NCBI RefSeq assembly: GCF_016863255.1
Contig: NZ_BOON01000021.1
Coordinates: 1-64,000 of the forward strand
Source of the DNA: Planosporangium mesophilum
GTDB taxonomy: Bacteria; Actinomycetota; Actinomycetes; Mycobacteriales; Micromonosporaceae
Length of the DNA stretch: 64,000 bases
Direction: 5' to 3'
Both the position numbers and the translations under genes were made by a program. This document shows, in pieces, positions 9,841 through 18,459 of the stretch. How positions within the stretch are numbered: the first letter of the stretch is position 1; every line of letters starts with the position of its first letter. Under the pieces are notes generated by a model. That model ran no database searches, was not told the DNA's origin, and saw only the letters and a program-made list of their open reading frames with translations.

Positions 9841-10040
9841 CCACAGGCGTCGACCCGGCCATCACCGGTGAGCCTCCGGAAGAACAGGCGCGAGCCCCAG
9901 TAGAACCGGACGGGACGGCCCGTCACAGCCGATCAACGAGCGGGCATCCGATCATGGGTGCCAAGCGGGGTGGTACCGCGGGCTTCGGCTCGTCCTCGCG
10001 CCGGCAGCAGTTATTACCGGAGCGAGGAGAACCCCAACTC
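9841..10040 (+). promoter_or_regulatory. T-box riboswitch (ultrashort stem I, Ile specifier) of ileS
   Basis: Seen: a 4-bp stem I (CCGG 9855-9858 / CCGG 9865-9868) with a 6-base loop holding ATC at 9861-9863, an isoleucine codon. Next comes a stem II region (GAGCCTCCGGAAGAAC), and then the T-box core TGGTACCGCG at 9971-9980, which pairs with the free NCCA end of uncharged tRNA. The ileS ribosome binding site (GAGGAG, 10024-10029) lies at the 3' end. Known: actinobacterial ileS leaders of this type act at translation, with uncharged tRNA-Ile releasing a sequestered ribosome binding site. The exact sequestering helix was not worked out here. Confidence 0.9.
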
Positions 10041-13000
10041 ATGGCTTACCCGAAGAACGCCCCCGCCGGCGTCCCGGCGAGCCCCGACCTTCCCGAGGTG
10101 GAGCGTCGGGTGCTCGACTTCTGGAAGTCCGACAAGACTTTCGAGGCGAGCGTCTCCAACCGGCCGACCGGCGAGGACGGTTCCAACGAATTTGTTTTCT
10201 ACGACGGCCCGCCGTTCGCCAACGGCCTGCCGCACTACGGCCACCTGCTGACCGGCTACGTCAAGGACGTGGTGCCGCGCTACCAGACCATGCGCGGCCG
10301 TCGCGTCGAGCGCCGGTTCGGCTGGGACACCCACGGCCTGCCCGCCGAGGTCGAGGCCGAGAAGCAGCTCGACATCTCCACCAAGGCCGAGATCCTCGCG
10401 ATGGGCGTCGACAAGTTCAACGCCGCCTGCCGCGATTCGGTGCTGCGCTACACCAGCGAGTGGGAGCGCTACGTCACCCGCCAGGCCCGCTGGGTCGACT
10501 TCGAAAACGACTACAAGACGCTCGACCTGGACTACATGGAAAGCGTCATGTGGGCGTTCCGGACGCTCCACGACAAGGGCCTGATCTACGAGGGCTTCCG
10601 GGTGATGCCGTACTGCTGGCGCTGCGAGACGCCGCTGTCGAACACCGAGACCCGGATGGACGACGTGTACCGCGACCGGCAGGACCCGGCGGTCACCGTC
10701 AAGTTCCGCCTGGAAACGGGTGAGGACCTACTGGTCTGGACCACCACGCCGTGGACGCTGCCGTCCAACCTGGCCGTCGCGGTCAACCCCGAGGTCGAGT
10801 ACGCCGTCTACGAATCCGACGGGCAGCGGTACGTCCTCGCCTCGGCCCTCGCCGGTGGCTACGAGCGCGAGCTGGCGAACGCGACCCGGGTGGGCACCGT
10901 TCAGGGCAGCGAACTGGTGGGCCGGCGCTACACGCCCCTGTTCGACTTCCTGGTCGAGCGGGGCGGGGAGAACGCGTTCCGGGTCCTCGCGGGCGACTTC
11001 GTCACCACCGAGGACGGCACCGGCGTGGTCCACATGGCGCCCGCGTTCGGTGAGGACGACCAGAACACCTGCAACGCCAACGGCATCCCGACCGTGGTGA
11101 CCGTCGACGACCACACGCGCTTCACGTCGCTGGTGCCGGCGTACGAGGGGCTGCAGGTCTTCGAGGCGAACAAGCCGGTGCTGCGCGACCTGAAGGAGCG
11201 TGGCGCCGTGGTGCGCCACGACAGCTACACCCACTCGTACCCGCACTGCTGGCGCTGCGACACCCCGCTGGTCTACAAGGCGGTGTCGTCGTGGTTCGTG
11301 GCGGTGACGAAGTTCCGCGACCGGATGGTCGAGCTCAACCAGGAGATCAACTGGACGCCGGAGCACGTCAAGGACGGCCAGTTCGGCAAGTGGCTGGCCG
11401 GCGCCCGGGACTGGGGCATCAGCCGTACCCGGTTCTGGGGTTCGCCGATCCCGGTGTGGAAGTCCGACAACCCCGAGTACCCGCGGATCGACGTCTACGG
11501 CTCACTCGACGAGCTGGAGCGTGACTTCGGGGTACGCCCGACCGATCTGCACCGGCCCGGTATCGACGAGCTGACCCGGCCCAACCCGGACGACCCGACC
11601 GGTCGGTCGACGATGCGGCGGGTGCCGGAGGTGCTCGACTGCTGGTTCGAGTCGGGCTCGATGCCGTTCGCCCAGGTGCACTACCCGTTCTCCAACCGCG
11701 ACTGGTTCGAGGACCACTACCCGGGCGACTTCATCGTCGAGTACACCGCGCAGACCCGCGGCTGGTTCTACACGCTGCACGTCCTCGCGACGGCACTGTT
11801 CGACCGGCCGGCGTTCCGCAACTGCGTCGTGCACGGCACGCTGCTGGGCGAGGACGGCCGCAAGATGTCCAAGAGCCTGCGCAACTACCCGGACGTGTAC
11901 GGGGTGTTCGACTCGTACGGCGCGGACGCGATGCGGTGGTTCCTGATCGCCTCGCCGGTGCTGCGCGGCGGCGACATGTCGGTGACCGAGACGGGCATCC
12001 GGGACGCGGTACGGCAGGTGCTGCTGCCGCTGTGGAACGTCTGGTACTTCTTCTCGCTCTACGCCAACGCCGAGGGGTACGAAGCGGTCCGCCGGACTGA
12101 CTCGCCGCACCTGCTCGACCGGTACGTGCTGGCCAAGACCGGCGAGCTGGTCGCGGACGTGACCCGGCAGCTGGACGCCTACGACCTGTCCGGGGCGTCC
12201 GGCTCGGTGCGCTCGTACCTGGACGCGCTGACCAACTGGTACGTGCGCCGCTCCCGCAACCGGTTCTGGACCGGCGACCGGGAAGCGTTCGACACCCTGT
12301 ACACGGTCCTCGAGACGCTCGCCCGCGTCGTCGCGCCGCTGGCGCCGATGGTGGCGGAGGAGATCTGGCGGGGCCTGACCGGAGGCCGGTCGGTGCATCT
12401 GACCGACTGGCCCGACGCGGCCGAGTTCCCGGCCGATCACGAGCTGGTCGCGTCGATGGACTCGGTCCGGGACGTCTGCTCGGCGGCGCTGTCCCTGCGC
12501 AAGGCCCGTGGCCTGCGGGTTCGGCTGCCGCTGCCGCGGCTGACCGTGGCGACGCCCGACGCAGAGCGGCTGCGGCCGTTCGCCGACCTGGTCGCGGACG
12601 AGGTCAACGTGAAGGACGTGGCGTTCGCCGCCGATGTCGACCGGTACTGCCAGCAGGTCCTGACCGTCGTGCCGCGGGCGCTCGGCCCGCGCGTGGGCGG
12701 CCAGGTCCAGCACGTCATCAAGGCCGTCAAGGCGGGGGACTGGTCGCTGGTCGACGGCGCGCCGGTCGCCGCCGGGGTCACGCTGCAGCCCGGCGAGTAC
12801 GAGCTGCGGCTGGTCGCCGCGGACGCCGAGAACTCGGCGCCGCTGCCCGGTGGCGAGGGCGTGGTCGTCCTCGACACCGCCGTCACGCCGGAGCTGGCCG
12901 CCGAGGGTCTGGCCCGCGACGTGGTACGCGTCGTCCAGTTGGCCCGCAGGGACGCCGGTCTCGACGTGACCGACCGGATCGCGCTCGTCGTCGACGCCCC

Positions 13001-13154
13001 GGCCGAGGTGGCCGCCGCCGTCGAGGCGCACCGCGACTTCGTCGCCAACGAGACGCTCGCGACGTCGGTGACCCTCTCCGACGCCGGGGACCGCGGGTTC
13101 GAGGGCGAGGTCGGCGAGGGCGGGAAGGTACGGGTAGCCGTCTCGCCGGCGTGA
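10041..13154 (+). CDS. ileS: isoleucine-tRNA ligase, large (type 2) form
   Basis: 1037 aa from ATG 10041; the reading frame is open further upstream but that part is the T-box leader. Charges tRNA-Ile. HYGH at residues 65-68 is the HIGH motif; KMSKS is at 608-612. WCEDCW-type zinc motifs of the short form are absent, and length and HYGH fit the eukaryote-like type 2 enzyme of actinobacteria, which is generally mupirocin tolerant (family knowledge, not tested here). GAGGAG lies 11 bases before the ATG. The stop codon overlaps the first bases of a long hairpin. Confidence 0.97.
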   Translation: MAYPKNAPAGVPASPDLPEVERRVLDFWKSDKTFEASVSNRPTGEDGSNEFVFYDGPPFANGLPHYGHLLTGYVKDVVPRYQTMRGRRVERRFGWDTHGLPAEVEAEKQLDISTKAEILAMGVDKFNAACRDSVLRYTSEWERYVTRQARWVDFENDYKTLDLDYMESVMWAFRTLHDKGLIYEGFRVMPYCWRCETPLSNTETRMDDVYRDRQDPAVTVKFRLETGEDLLVWTTTPWTLPSNLAVAVNPEVEYAVYESDGQRYVLASALAGGYERELANATRVGTVQGSELVGRRYTPLFDFLVERGGENAFRVLAGDFVTTEDGTGVVHMAPAFGEDDQNTCNANGIPTVVTVDDHTRFTSLVPAYEGLQVFEANKPVLRDLKERGAVVRHDSYTHSYPHCWRCDTPLVYKAVSSWFVAVTKFRDRMVELNQEINWTPEHVKDGQFGKWLAGARDWGISRTRFWGSPIPVWKSDNPEYPRIDVYGSLDELERDFGVRPTDLHRPGIDELTRPNPDDPTGRSTMRRVPEVLDCWFESGSMPFAQVHYPFSNRDWFEDHYPGDFIVEYTAQTRGWFYTLHVLATALFDRPAFRNCVVHGTLLGEDGRKMSKSLRNYPDVYGVFDSYGADAMRWFLIASPVLRGGDMSVTETGIRDAVRQVLLPLWNVWYFFSLYANAEGYEAVRRTDSPHLLDRYVLAKTGELVADVTRQLDAYDLSGASGSVRSYLDALTNWYVRRSRNRFWTGDREAFDTLYTVLETLARVVAPLAPMVAEEIWRGLTGGRSVHLTDWPDAAEFPADHELVASMDSVRDVCSAALSLRKARGLRVRLPLPRLTVATPDAERLRPFADLVADEVNVKDVAFAADVDRYCQQVLTVVPRALGPRVGGQVQHVIKAVKAGDWSLVDGAPVAAGVTLQPGEYELRLVAADAENSAPLPGGEGVVVLDTAVTPELAAEGLARDVVRVVQLARRDAGLDVTDRIALVVDAPAEVAAAVEAHRDFVANETLATSVTLSDAGDRGFEGEVGEGGKVRVAVSPA

Positions 13155-13206
13155 GATCGTGAACACTTCGCGGGGCCGGAGCGCCCCGCGAAGTGTTCAC
13201 GATCTC
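13153..13206. terminator. 24-bp perfect stem-loop at the end of ileS
   Basis: Arms 13153-13176 and 13183-13206 are perfectly complementary over 24 bases (beginning GAGATCGTGAAC) with a 6-base loop. The left arm starts inside the ileS TGA, and the right arm ends one base before the GGAGG of the next gene. It probably ends or stabilises the ileS transcript and could also mask entry to the acyltransferase message. Confidence 0.65.
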
Positions 13207-13221
13207 GGAGGCTGCCGTAAC

Positions 13222-13908
13222 GTGACGGCCGTGCTCGACCTGTACTCGTTCAGCAAGGCCATCGTGGCGCCGACGCTGCGTACGCTCTGGCGTCCCAAGG
13301 TCACCGGTCTGGAGCACCTGCCCCGTACCGGGCCGGTGATCATGGCCAGCAACCACCTGTCGGTGGTCGACTCGCTGATCATTCCGATCATGGTGGACCG
13401 GCCGGTCTACTTCCTGGCGAAGAACGAGTACTTCCGGGGTGCGGTGATGCGGACGGTCATGACCGGGCTCCACCAGATCCCGGTCGACCGCTCCGGCGGC
13501 CGGGCCAGCCTGATGGCGCTGGATGCGGCCCTGCCGGTCCTGCGCGACGGCCAGGTGCTGGGCATCTTCCCGGAGGGCACCCGCTCGCCGGACGGGCGGC
13601 TGTACCGGGGCCGGCCGGGCGTGGCCAGGCTCGCCCTCGACGCGGGGGCGACCGTGCTGCCGGTCGGGCTGGCGGGCACGGAGAAGATCCAGCCGATCGG
13701 GGCCCGGCTGCCGCGCGTGGGTCTGCCGGTGGAGATGCGGATCGGCGCGCCGCTGGACCTGTCGCGCTGGCGCGACGTCACGGTCGACAGCCGGGTCCTG
13801 CGTGAGATCACCGCAGCGCTGATGGCGGAGATCCAGAAGCTGACCGGTCAGGAGTACGTGGGCCGGTATGCGCCGAAGCGCGACAACGGCGCCGTGCCGT
13901 CGGCCTGA
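13222..13908 (+). CDS. 1-acylglycerol-3-phosphate acyltransferase (PlsC family)
   Basis: 228 aa from GTG 13222, chosen because GGAGG at 13207-13211 sits 10 bases upstream; an upstream GTG at 13159 falls inside the ileS hairpin. Adds an acyl chain to lysophosphatidate or a related acceptor at the inner membrane. Family blocks: NHLSVVDS (NHxxxxD, catalytic), a FFRG-like block (YFRGAVMR), FPEGTRSPDG (block III), and VLPVGLAGT (block IV). Several paralogues usually exist in actinobacteria, so plsC itself is not claimed. Confidence 0.88.
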   Translation: MTAVLDLYSFSKAIVAPTLRTLWRPKVTGLEHLPRTGPVIMASNHLSVVDSLIIPIMVDRPVYFLAKNEYFRGAVMRTVMTGLHQIPVDRSGGRASLMALDAALPVLRDGQVLGIFPEGTRSPDGRLYRGRPGVARLALDAGATVLPVGLAGTEKIQPIGARLPRVGLPVEMRIGAPLDLSRWRDVTVDSRVLREITAALMAEIQKLTGQEYVGRYAPKRDNGAVPSA

Positions 13909-13924
13909 TACCCACGCCCAGGAC

Positions 13925-13992
13925 CCGCGCAAGGTGTGACTTCTTGCTGCTTCGGCGCGCTCCGAGGCCGCAATCTGTGACACCTTGCGCGG
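13925..13992. terminator. long imperfect hairpin between convergent genes
   Basis: Arms CCGCGCAAGGTGT (13925-13937) and ACACCTTGCGCGG (13980-13992) pair perfectly over 13 bases; the interior pairs further with mismatches. It lies in the 103-bp gap between the convergent acyltransferase and chitinase genes and probably terminates both. Confidence 0.65.
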
Positions 13993-14011
13993 ATCTTGTG
14001 GGGCGGAAGCG

Positions 14012-15355
14012 TCAGAAGCCCGCGCTGATCCTCGTGAACTCCCAGTCGGCCTGTGAAATCCCGCTGCAGTTGGAGACGACCCCGCCGCCCGGGCACGGCC
14101 GGTCCCGGTTGACCGACCAGAACGCCAGGCGTACCAGGCCCTTGCTCCTGGCGTAGTCCCGGATCTGGGTCCAGGTCTGCGGCGACACCTGCTCCTGCTG
14201 GTCGGTGAGGCCGTTCATGCCCGAGATGCCCATATGCCCGTACGCGGCCGCGTCCGACCAGCCGAACGTGGTCTTGAGCGCGTTCTTCAGCCCCTCCGCC
14301 GCGTTGACGGTGTCGGTGTACATATTCGTGCCGCCGAAGTCGAACGGCATGATCGTGTACACGTCGATGTTGGCGCCGGCCGCCTTGGTCTCGTTGATCA
14401 GCTGGGTGCCGTAGTAGTTCGGGCCGGTCTTGGTGGTACCGAAGGTGAGGACCGTCTTGACGCCCGGGTTGCGCTGCTTGACGATCTTCAGCGCGTCGAC
14501 GATCCGCCGCCGTACCGCGTCGTTCTCGAACTCGTCGGAGTTCTCGATGTCGATGTCGACCACCTTGAGCTTGTAGGCGTCGATCACCTTCTGGTACGCG
14601 CCGGCGAGGGCGTTCGCGTCGGCGCAGTTGGGGCCGAGCTTGGTGCCCGACCAGCCGCCGAACGAGATCTCGACGTCGCCGCTGGCGGCCCGGATCGCGT
14701 TGATCGCCTGCTGGTCGGCGCCGCCGGTCAGCGGCCGTGAGCTGTCCCAGGCCGGGTTGCAGCCACCGCTGGCGTTCATGAACGCCATGGTGAAGGCCTT
14801 GATGCCGGTGGCCGACATGACCGTGGCCGGGTTCGGCGGGTTGCCCCAGCCCTCGTACAGGTAGGGCGCGGCGGCGAGTTTGCCGCCCGGCGTGCCACCG
14901 CCGCCGCCCGGGGGAGGAGCGGTCGTCGTCGGCGGGGGCGGGGGAGGCGCGCCGCCGCCGGAGCACGAGCCGCCGTTCAGGCCGCAGTTCGTCGGGCTGC
15001 CGGTACCGCTGGCGACGAAGCCGAAGCTCACCGAGGCGCCCGGCGCGATCGCGGCGTTGTAGTCGCGGTTCTTCGCGGTGTAGTGGTTGCCGCTGGACGT
15101 GATCAGGGCGTCCCAGTAGGAGCCGAGAGTGGTCCCGGCCGGCAGGTCGAACGTGAGCGTCCAGCCGTTGACGGCGGTGCCGCCGCTGTTGGCGATGGTG
15201 TACGTGCCGTTGTAACCGGTCTCCCATGCCGACTTGCTGAACGTCGCGGTGAGGCCGGTCGCGGCGAAGGCCGGCGACATCACCAACACGGTGGCCCCAC
15301 TGACGATCACCGAGGCGGTGGTCGCGAGAAGGGTTCGGAATGACCTCGGTCCCAT
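14012..15355 (-). CDS. secreted chitinase: CBM2 + GH18
   Basis: 447 aa. Sec-type signal peptide (residues 1-31, ending SPAFA). A CBM2 cellulose/chitin-binding module (about 32-130, with conserved Trp and the usual Cys near its end, NCGLNGGSC), a Pro/Gly/Thr linker (about 132-160), then a GH18 catalytic domain with the VVDIDIEN motif, whose Glu is the proton donor. The first Asp of the general DxxDxDxE pattern is Lys, as is seen in some actinomycete GH18 subfamilies. Strong SD (GGAGG) before ATG. A palindrome at 15397-15417 may control expression. Degrades extracellular chitin or related polymers. Confidence 0.9.
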   Translation of the reverse strand: MGPRSFRTLLATTASVIVSGATVLVMSPAFAATGLTATFSKSAWETGYNGTYTIANSGGTAVNGWTLTFDLPAGTTLGSYWDALITSSGNHYTAKNRDYNAAIAPGASVSFGFVASGTGSPTNCGLNGGSCSGGGAPPPPPPTTTAPPPGGGGGTPGGKLAAAPYLYEGWGNPPNPATVMSATGIKAFTMAFMNASGGCNPAWDSSRPLTGGADQQAINAIRAASGDVEISFGGWSGTKLGPNCADANALAGAYQKVIDAYKLKVVDIDIENSDEFENDAVRRRIVDALKIVKQRNPGVKTVLTFGTTKTGPNYYGTQLINETKAAGANIDVYTIMPFDFGGTNMYTDTVNAAEGLKNALKTTFGWSDAAAYGHMGISGMNGLTDQQEQVSPQTWTQIRDYARSKGLVRLAFWSVNRDRPCPGGGVVSNCSGISQADWEFTRISAGF

Positions 15356-15396
15356 GGCGGTCCTCCACGAGGCATCGACGATTGTGGAATGAAGGT

Positions 15397-15417
15397 ACAG
15401 TCAGGATTCCTAACAGT
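15397..15417. promoter_or_regulatory. imperfect palindrome upstream of the chitinase, possible operator
   Basis: Read on the minus strand, ACTGTTAGGA-A-TCCTGACTGT has two 10-base arms with two mismatches. It lies 42-62 bases before the chitinase ATG. TTAGGA...TCCTAA-type sites are frequent before actinomycete polysaccharide hydrolases. The regulator is not known. Confidence 0.45.
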
Positions 15418-15488
15418 AAAGAGAACTGTCAGTACGGCGAGGGCCTCGTTTTCGGGGCGGCGCGGGCGCCCGCGTACCCTTGGGCGTT

Positions 15489-17468
15489 ATGAGCGAGGCG
15501 CCCGTTACCACTGCGAACCTGCGAGCCGCGCCCACCGTGTGGCCGCAGCTGGAGCAGTTGCTGCCCAAGGTGAGCAAGCCGATCCAGTACGTCGGCGGCG
15601 AGCTGGGGGCGGTCACGAAGGACTGGGACGCCGCCGCTGTGCGCTGGGTCCTGTCGTACCCGGACGCGTACGAGGTCGGCCTGCCCAACCAGGGCGTGCA
15701 GATCCTGTACGAGGTGCTCAACGAGCAGCCCGACGTCCTGGCCGAGCGGACCTACGCCGTCTGGCCCGACCTCGAGGCGCAGATGCGGGAGAACGGCGTA
15801 CCGCAGTTCACCGTCGACTCGCACCGGCCGGTCCGCGCGTTCGACCTGTTCGGCATCTCGTTCGCGACCGAGCTGGGCTACACGAACATGCTCACGATGC
15901 TGAGCCTGGCCGGGATCCCGCTGGACAGCTCCGAGCGCGACGAGACCCACCCGATCGTGGTCGCCGGTGGACACGCGGCGTTCAACCCGGAGCCGATCGC
16001 CGACTTCGTCGACGCCGCCGTGCTCGGCGACGGCGAGGAGGCGGTCCTCGAGATCACCGCGATCGTGCGGGAGTGGAAGGCGGAGGGCTGCCCGGGCGGC
16101 CGCGACGAGCTGCTGCTGCGGCTGGCCCGTACCGAGAGCGTGTACGTGCCGCGCTTCTACGACGTCGACTACCTGCCCGACGGGCGGATCCAGCGGGTCG
16201 TGCCCAACCGGGCCGACGTGCCGTTCCGGGTACACAAGCGCACCACCATGGACCTCGACGCGTGGCCGTACCCGAAGAAGCCCCTCGTGCCGCTGGCAGA
16301 GACGGTGCACGAGCGGTACGCGGTGGAGATCTTCCGGGGCTGCACCCGCGGCTGCCGGTTCTGCCAGGCCGGCATGATCACGAGGCCGGTCCGGGAGCGT
16401 TCCATCACCACGATCGGCGAGATGGTCAAAGAGGGGCTGGAGTTCTCCGGCTTCGGCGAGGTCGGGCTTTTGTCGTTGAGCTCGGCAGACCACTCCGAGA
16501 TCGGCGACATCTGCTCCGGCCTTGCCGACCAGTACGAGGGCACGAACGTGTCCCTGTCGTTGCCGAGCACCCGGGTCGACGCGTTCAACGTGACGCTGGC
16601 GCAGGAGCTGGCGCGCAACGGGCGGCGTACCGGCCTGACCTTCGCCCCGGAGGGCGGCTCGGAGCGGATCCGCAAGGTGATCAACAAGATGGTGTCGGAG
16701 GAGGACCTGATCCGCACCGTCGTCACCGCCTACACCAACGGCTGGCGGCAGGTGAAGCTGTACTTCATGTGCGGCCTGCCCACCGAGACCGATGAGGACG
16801 TCCTGCAGATCGCCAAGCTCGCCCACGAGGTGATCAAGGCCGGTCGGGCGGCCACCGGCTCCAAGGACATCCGCTGCACGGTGTCGATCGGCGGGTTCGT
16901 ACCCAAGCCGCACACCCCGTTCCAGTGGGCCTCGATGAGCTCGCCGGAGACCATCGACAACCGCCTCAAGCTGCTCAAGCAGGCGATCAACTCGGACCGG
17001 TCGCTCGGCCGGGCCATCGGGTACCGCTACCACGACGGCCAGCCGTCCCTGATCGAGGGCCTGCTCAGCCGCGGTGACCGGCGGGTCGGCGCGGTGATCC
17101 GGCGGGTCTGGGAGAGCGGCGGGCGCTTCGACGGCTGGTCGGAGCACTTCTCGTACCAGCGCTGGGTGGACGCGGCGGCCGAGACTCTGCCGGAGTACGG
17201 CCTGGACCTCGACTGGTACACGACCCGCCAGCGCGACGAGAACGAGGTCCTGCCCTGGGATCACCTGGACTCGGGGCTGGACAAGGAGTGGCTCTGGCAG
17301 GACTGGCAGGACTCGCTGTCGGAATACGAGCAGGACGACTGTCGTTGGACCCCATGTTTCGACTGCGGCGTGTGCCCGAGCATGGACACCGAGATCCAGA
17401 TCGGGCCGACCGGTAAGAAGCTGTTGCCGCTCACCCCGGTCAACGCCGGGTTGAAGGTGCCTTCATGA
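15489..17468 (+). CDS. TIGR03960 family B12-binding-type radical SAM protein
   Basis: 659 aa from ATG 15489 (a TTG at 15480 would add three residues). N-terminal cobalamin-binding-like domain (about 30-230), then the radical SAM core with the cluster motif CTRGCRFCQAG, preceded by EIFRG. A GGEP-like segment (SLSSADHSEIG) and the SLPSTR motif follow; the C-terminus carries a Cys-rich WTPCFDCGVCPSMD. Member of the family found next to TIGR03936 and RNase E/G genes; the reaction is not established, though modification of RNA or ribosome-linked substrates has been suggested from context. Confidence 0.9.
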   Translation: MSEAPVTTANLRAAPTVWPQLEQLLPKVSKPIQYVGGELGAVTKDWDAAAVRWVLSYPDAYEVGLPNQGVQILYEVLNEQPDVLAERTYAVWPDLEAQMRENGVPQFTVDSHRPVRAFDLFGISFATELGYTNMLTMLSLAGIPLDSSERDETHPIVVAGGHAAFNPEPIADFVDAAVLGDGEEAVLEITAIVREWKAEGCPGGRDELLLRLARTESVYVPRFYDVDYLPDGRIQRVVPNRADVPFRVHKRTTMDLDAWPYPKKPLVPLAETVHERYAVEIFRGCTRGCRFCQAGMITRPVRERSITTIGEMVKEGLEFSGFGEVGLLSLSSADHSEIGDICSGLADQYEGTNVSLSLPSTRVDAFNVTLAQELARNGRRTGLTFAPEGGSERIRKVINKMVSEEDLIRTVVTAYTNGWRQVKLYFMCGLPTETDEDVLQIAKLAHEVIKAGRAATGSKDIRCTVSIGGFVPKPHTPFQWASMSSPETIDNRLKLLKQAINSDRSLGRAIGYRYHDGQPSLIEGLLSRGDRRVGAVIRRVWESGGRFDGWSEHFSYQRWVDAAAETLPEYGLDLDWYTTRQRDENEVLPWDHLDSGLDKEWLWQDWQDSLSEYEQDDCRWTPCFDCGVCPSMDTEIQIGPTGKKLLPLTPVNAGLKVPS

Positions 17469-17547
17469 CCGAGCGGAGCGAGGTCATCGGCAGGCTCAGC
17501 GCGGCCAGGCCTCATGGCGTCACCGAGCGAAGCGAGGTGGCGTCATG
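17465..17547 (+). repeat. two hairpins sharing an 11-base loop, spanning a stop and a start codon
   Basis: Copy 1: ATGACC (17465-17470), loop GAGCGGAGCGA, GGTCAT (17482-17487). Copy 2: 12-base arms 17513-17524 and 17536-17547 with two mismatches and loop GAGCGAAGCGA. Copy 1 contains the stop of the radical SAM gene; copy 2 contains the ATG (17545) and the probable ribosome binding site of the next gene. Loop-conserved units of this type recur in actinomycete intergenic DNA. Confidence 0.65.
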
Positions 17548-18339
17548 AGCGGTCGTCGTCCCAAGAACCAGCCGGAAGGCGGCCAGGCGCCGGTCGTGCA
17601 GCGCATCCGGCTGCACTACGCCAAGCGCGGGCCGATGCGCTTCACCTCGCACCGGGACTTCGCCCGGGCGTTCGAGCGGGCGATCCTGCGGGCCGGCGTG
17701 CCGATCGCGTACTCGCAGGGCTTCACCCCGCACCCGAAGATCTCGTACGCCTCGGCGGCGCCTACCGGCGTGGCGAGTGAGGCCGAGTACCTGGAGATCG
17801 GGCTGCGCGAGCGGGTCGACCCGGCCGCGCTGGTCGGGGCGCTGGACGCGGCGCTCTCGCCGGGTCTCGACGTCCTCGACGCGGTGGAGGCGGCCGGCGG
17901 CAGTCTGGCCGACCGGATCGACGCGTCGGCGTGGCGGATCGAGCTGCCCGGCGTGTCGATCGAGGCCGCTCGGCACGCGGTCGAAACGTTCCTGAAGGCG
18001 ACCGAGGTACCGGTGGAGCGCCTGACCAAACAGGGCAAGCGCACGCTGGACGCGCGGTCGCCGGTGGTGAGTCTCACAGCGGCACAGACCACGGATGTGA
18101 CACCTTCCGAGGTCGCCGGCGTACCGTGTGCGATACTCGACCTTGTTGTACGGCAGGTCACCCCGTCCGTGCGACCCGATGACGTCCTGTCCGGCCTGCG
18201 CGAGGCGGCCGACCTGGAGCTGCCGGTGCCGCCCCGTGCGACCCGACTGGCCCAGGGCACGCTGATGGCGCAGGGCGAGCTGGTCGATCCGCTGGCCGCG
18301 GATCGCGAGGTGGCTGTCATCGGAACTCCGTCGCCCTGA
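17545..18339 (+). CDS. TIGR03936 / DUF2344 family radical-SAM-associated protein
   Basis: 264 aa. Starts with IRLHYAKRGPMRFTSHRDFARAFERA, shown here by its core KRGPMRFTSHRDF, followed by SQGFTPHPKISYA and an EYLEIGL block; all are family hallmarks. It always accompanies TIGR03960-type radical SAM proteins and may be its partner or a tRNA-modification-like subunit. Its start codon lies in the second hairpin of the 17465-17547 repeat, so translation may be coupled to that structure. Confidence 0.9.
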   Translation: MSGRRPKNQPEGGQAPVVQRIRLHYAKRGPMRFTSHRDFARAFERAILRAGVPIAYSQGFTPHPKISYASAAPTGVASEAEYLEIGLRERVDPAALVGALDAALSPGLDVLDAVEAAGGSLADRIDASAWRIELPGVSIEAARHAVETFLKATEVPVERLTKQGKRTLDARSPVVSLTAAQTTDVTPSEVAGVPCAILDLVVRQVTPSVRPDDVLSGLREAADLELPVPPRATRLAQGTLMAQGELVDPLAADREVAVIGTPSP

Positions 18340-18459
18340 CGGAGTTGGCAGACTTCGGCGGTTGGTTCGGATTCCCGGGCGGGCCGCCGGCACATACAGG
18401 TGTCCCTGCGTGGCAGCGTTCGTACGCGCCCGGGGGCCCCAGAACTGGAGAACGTCCGA

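Noticed and set aside
11502-13166. 554-codon minus-strand frame opposite ileS
   Set aside because: Same shadow effect; the plus-strand IleRS motifs are complete through this stretch.
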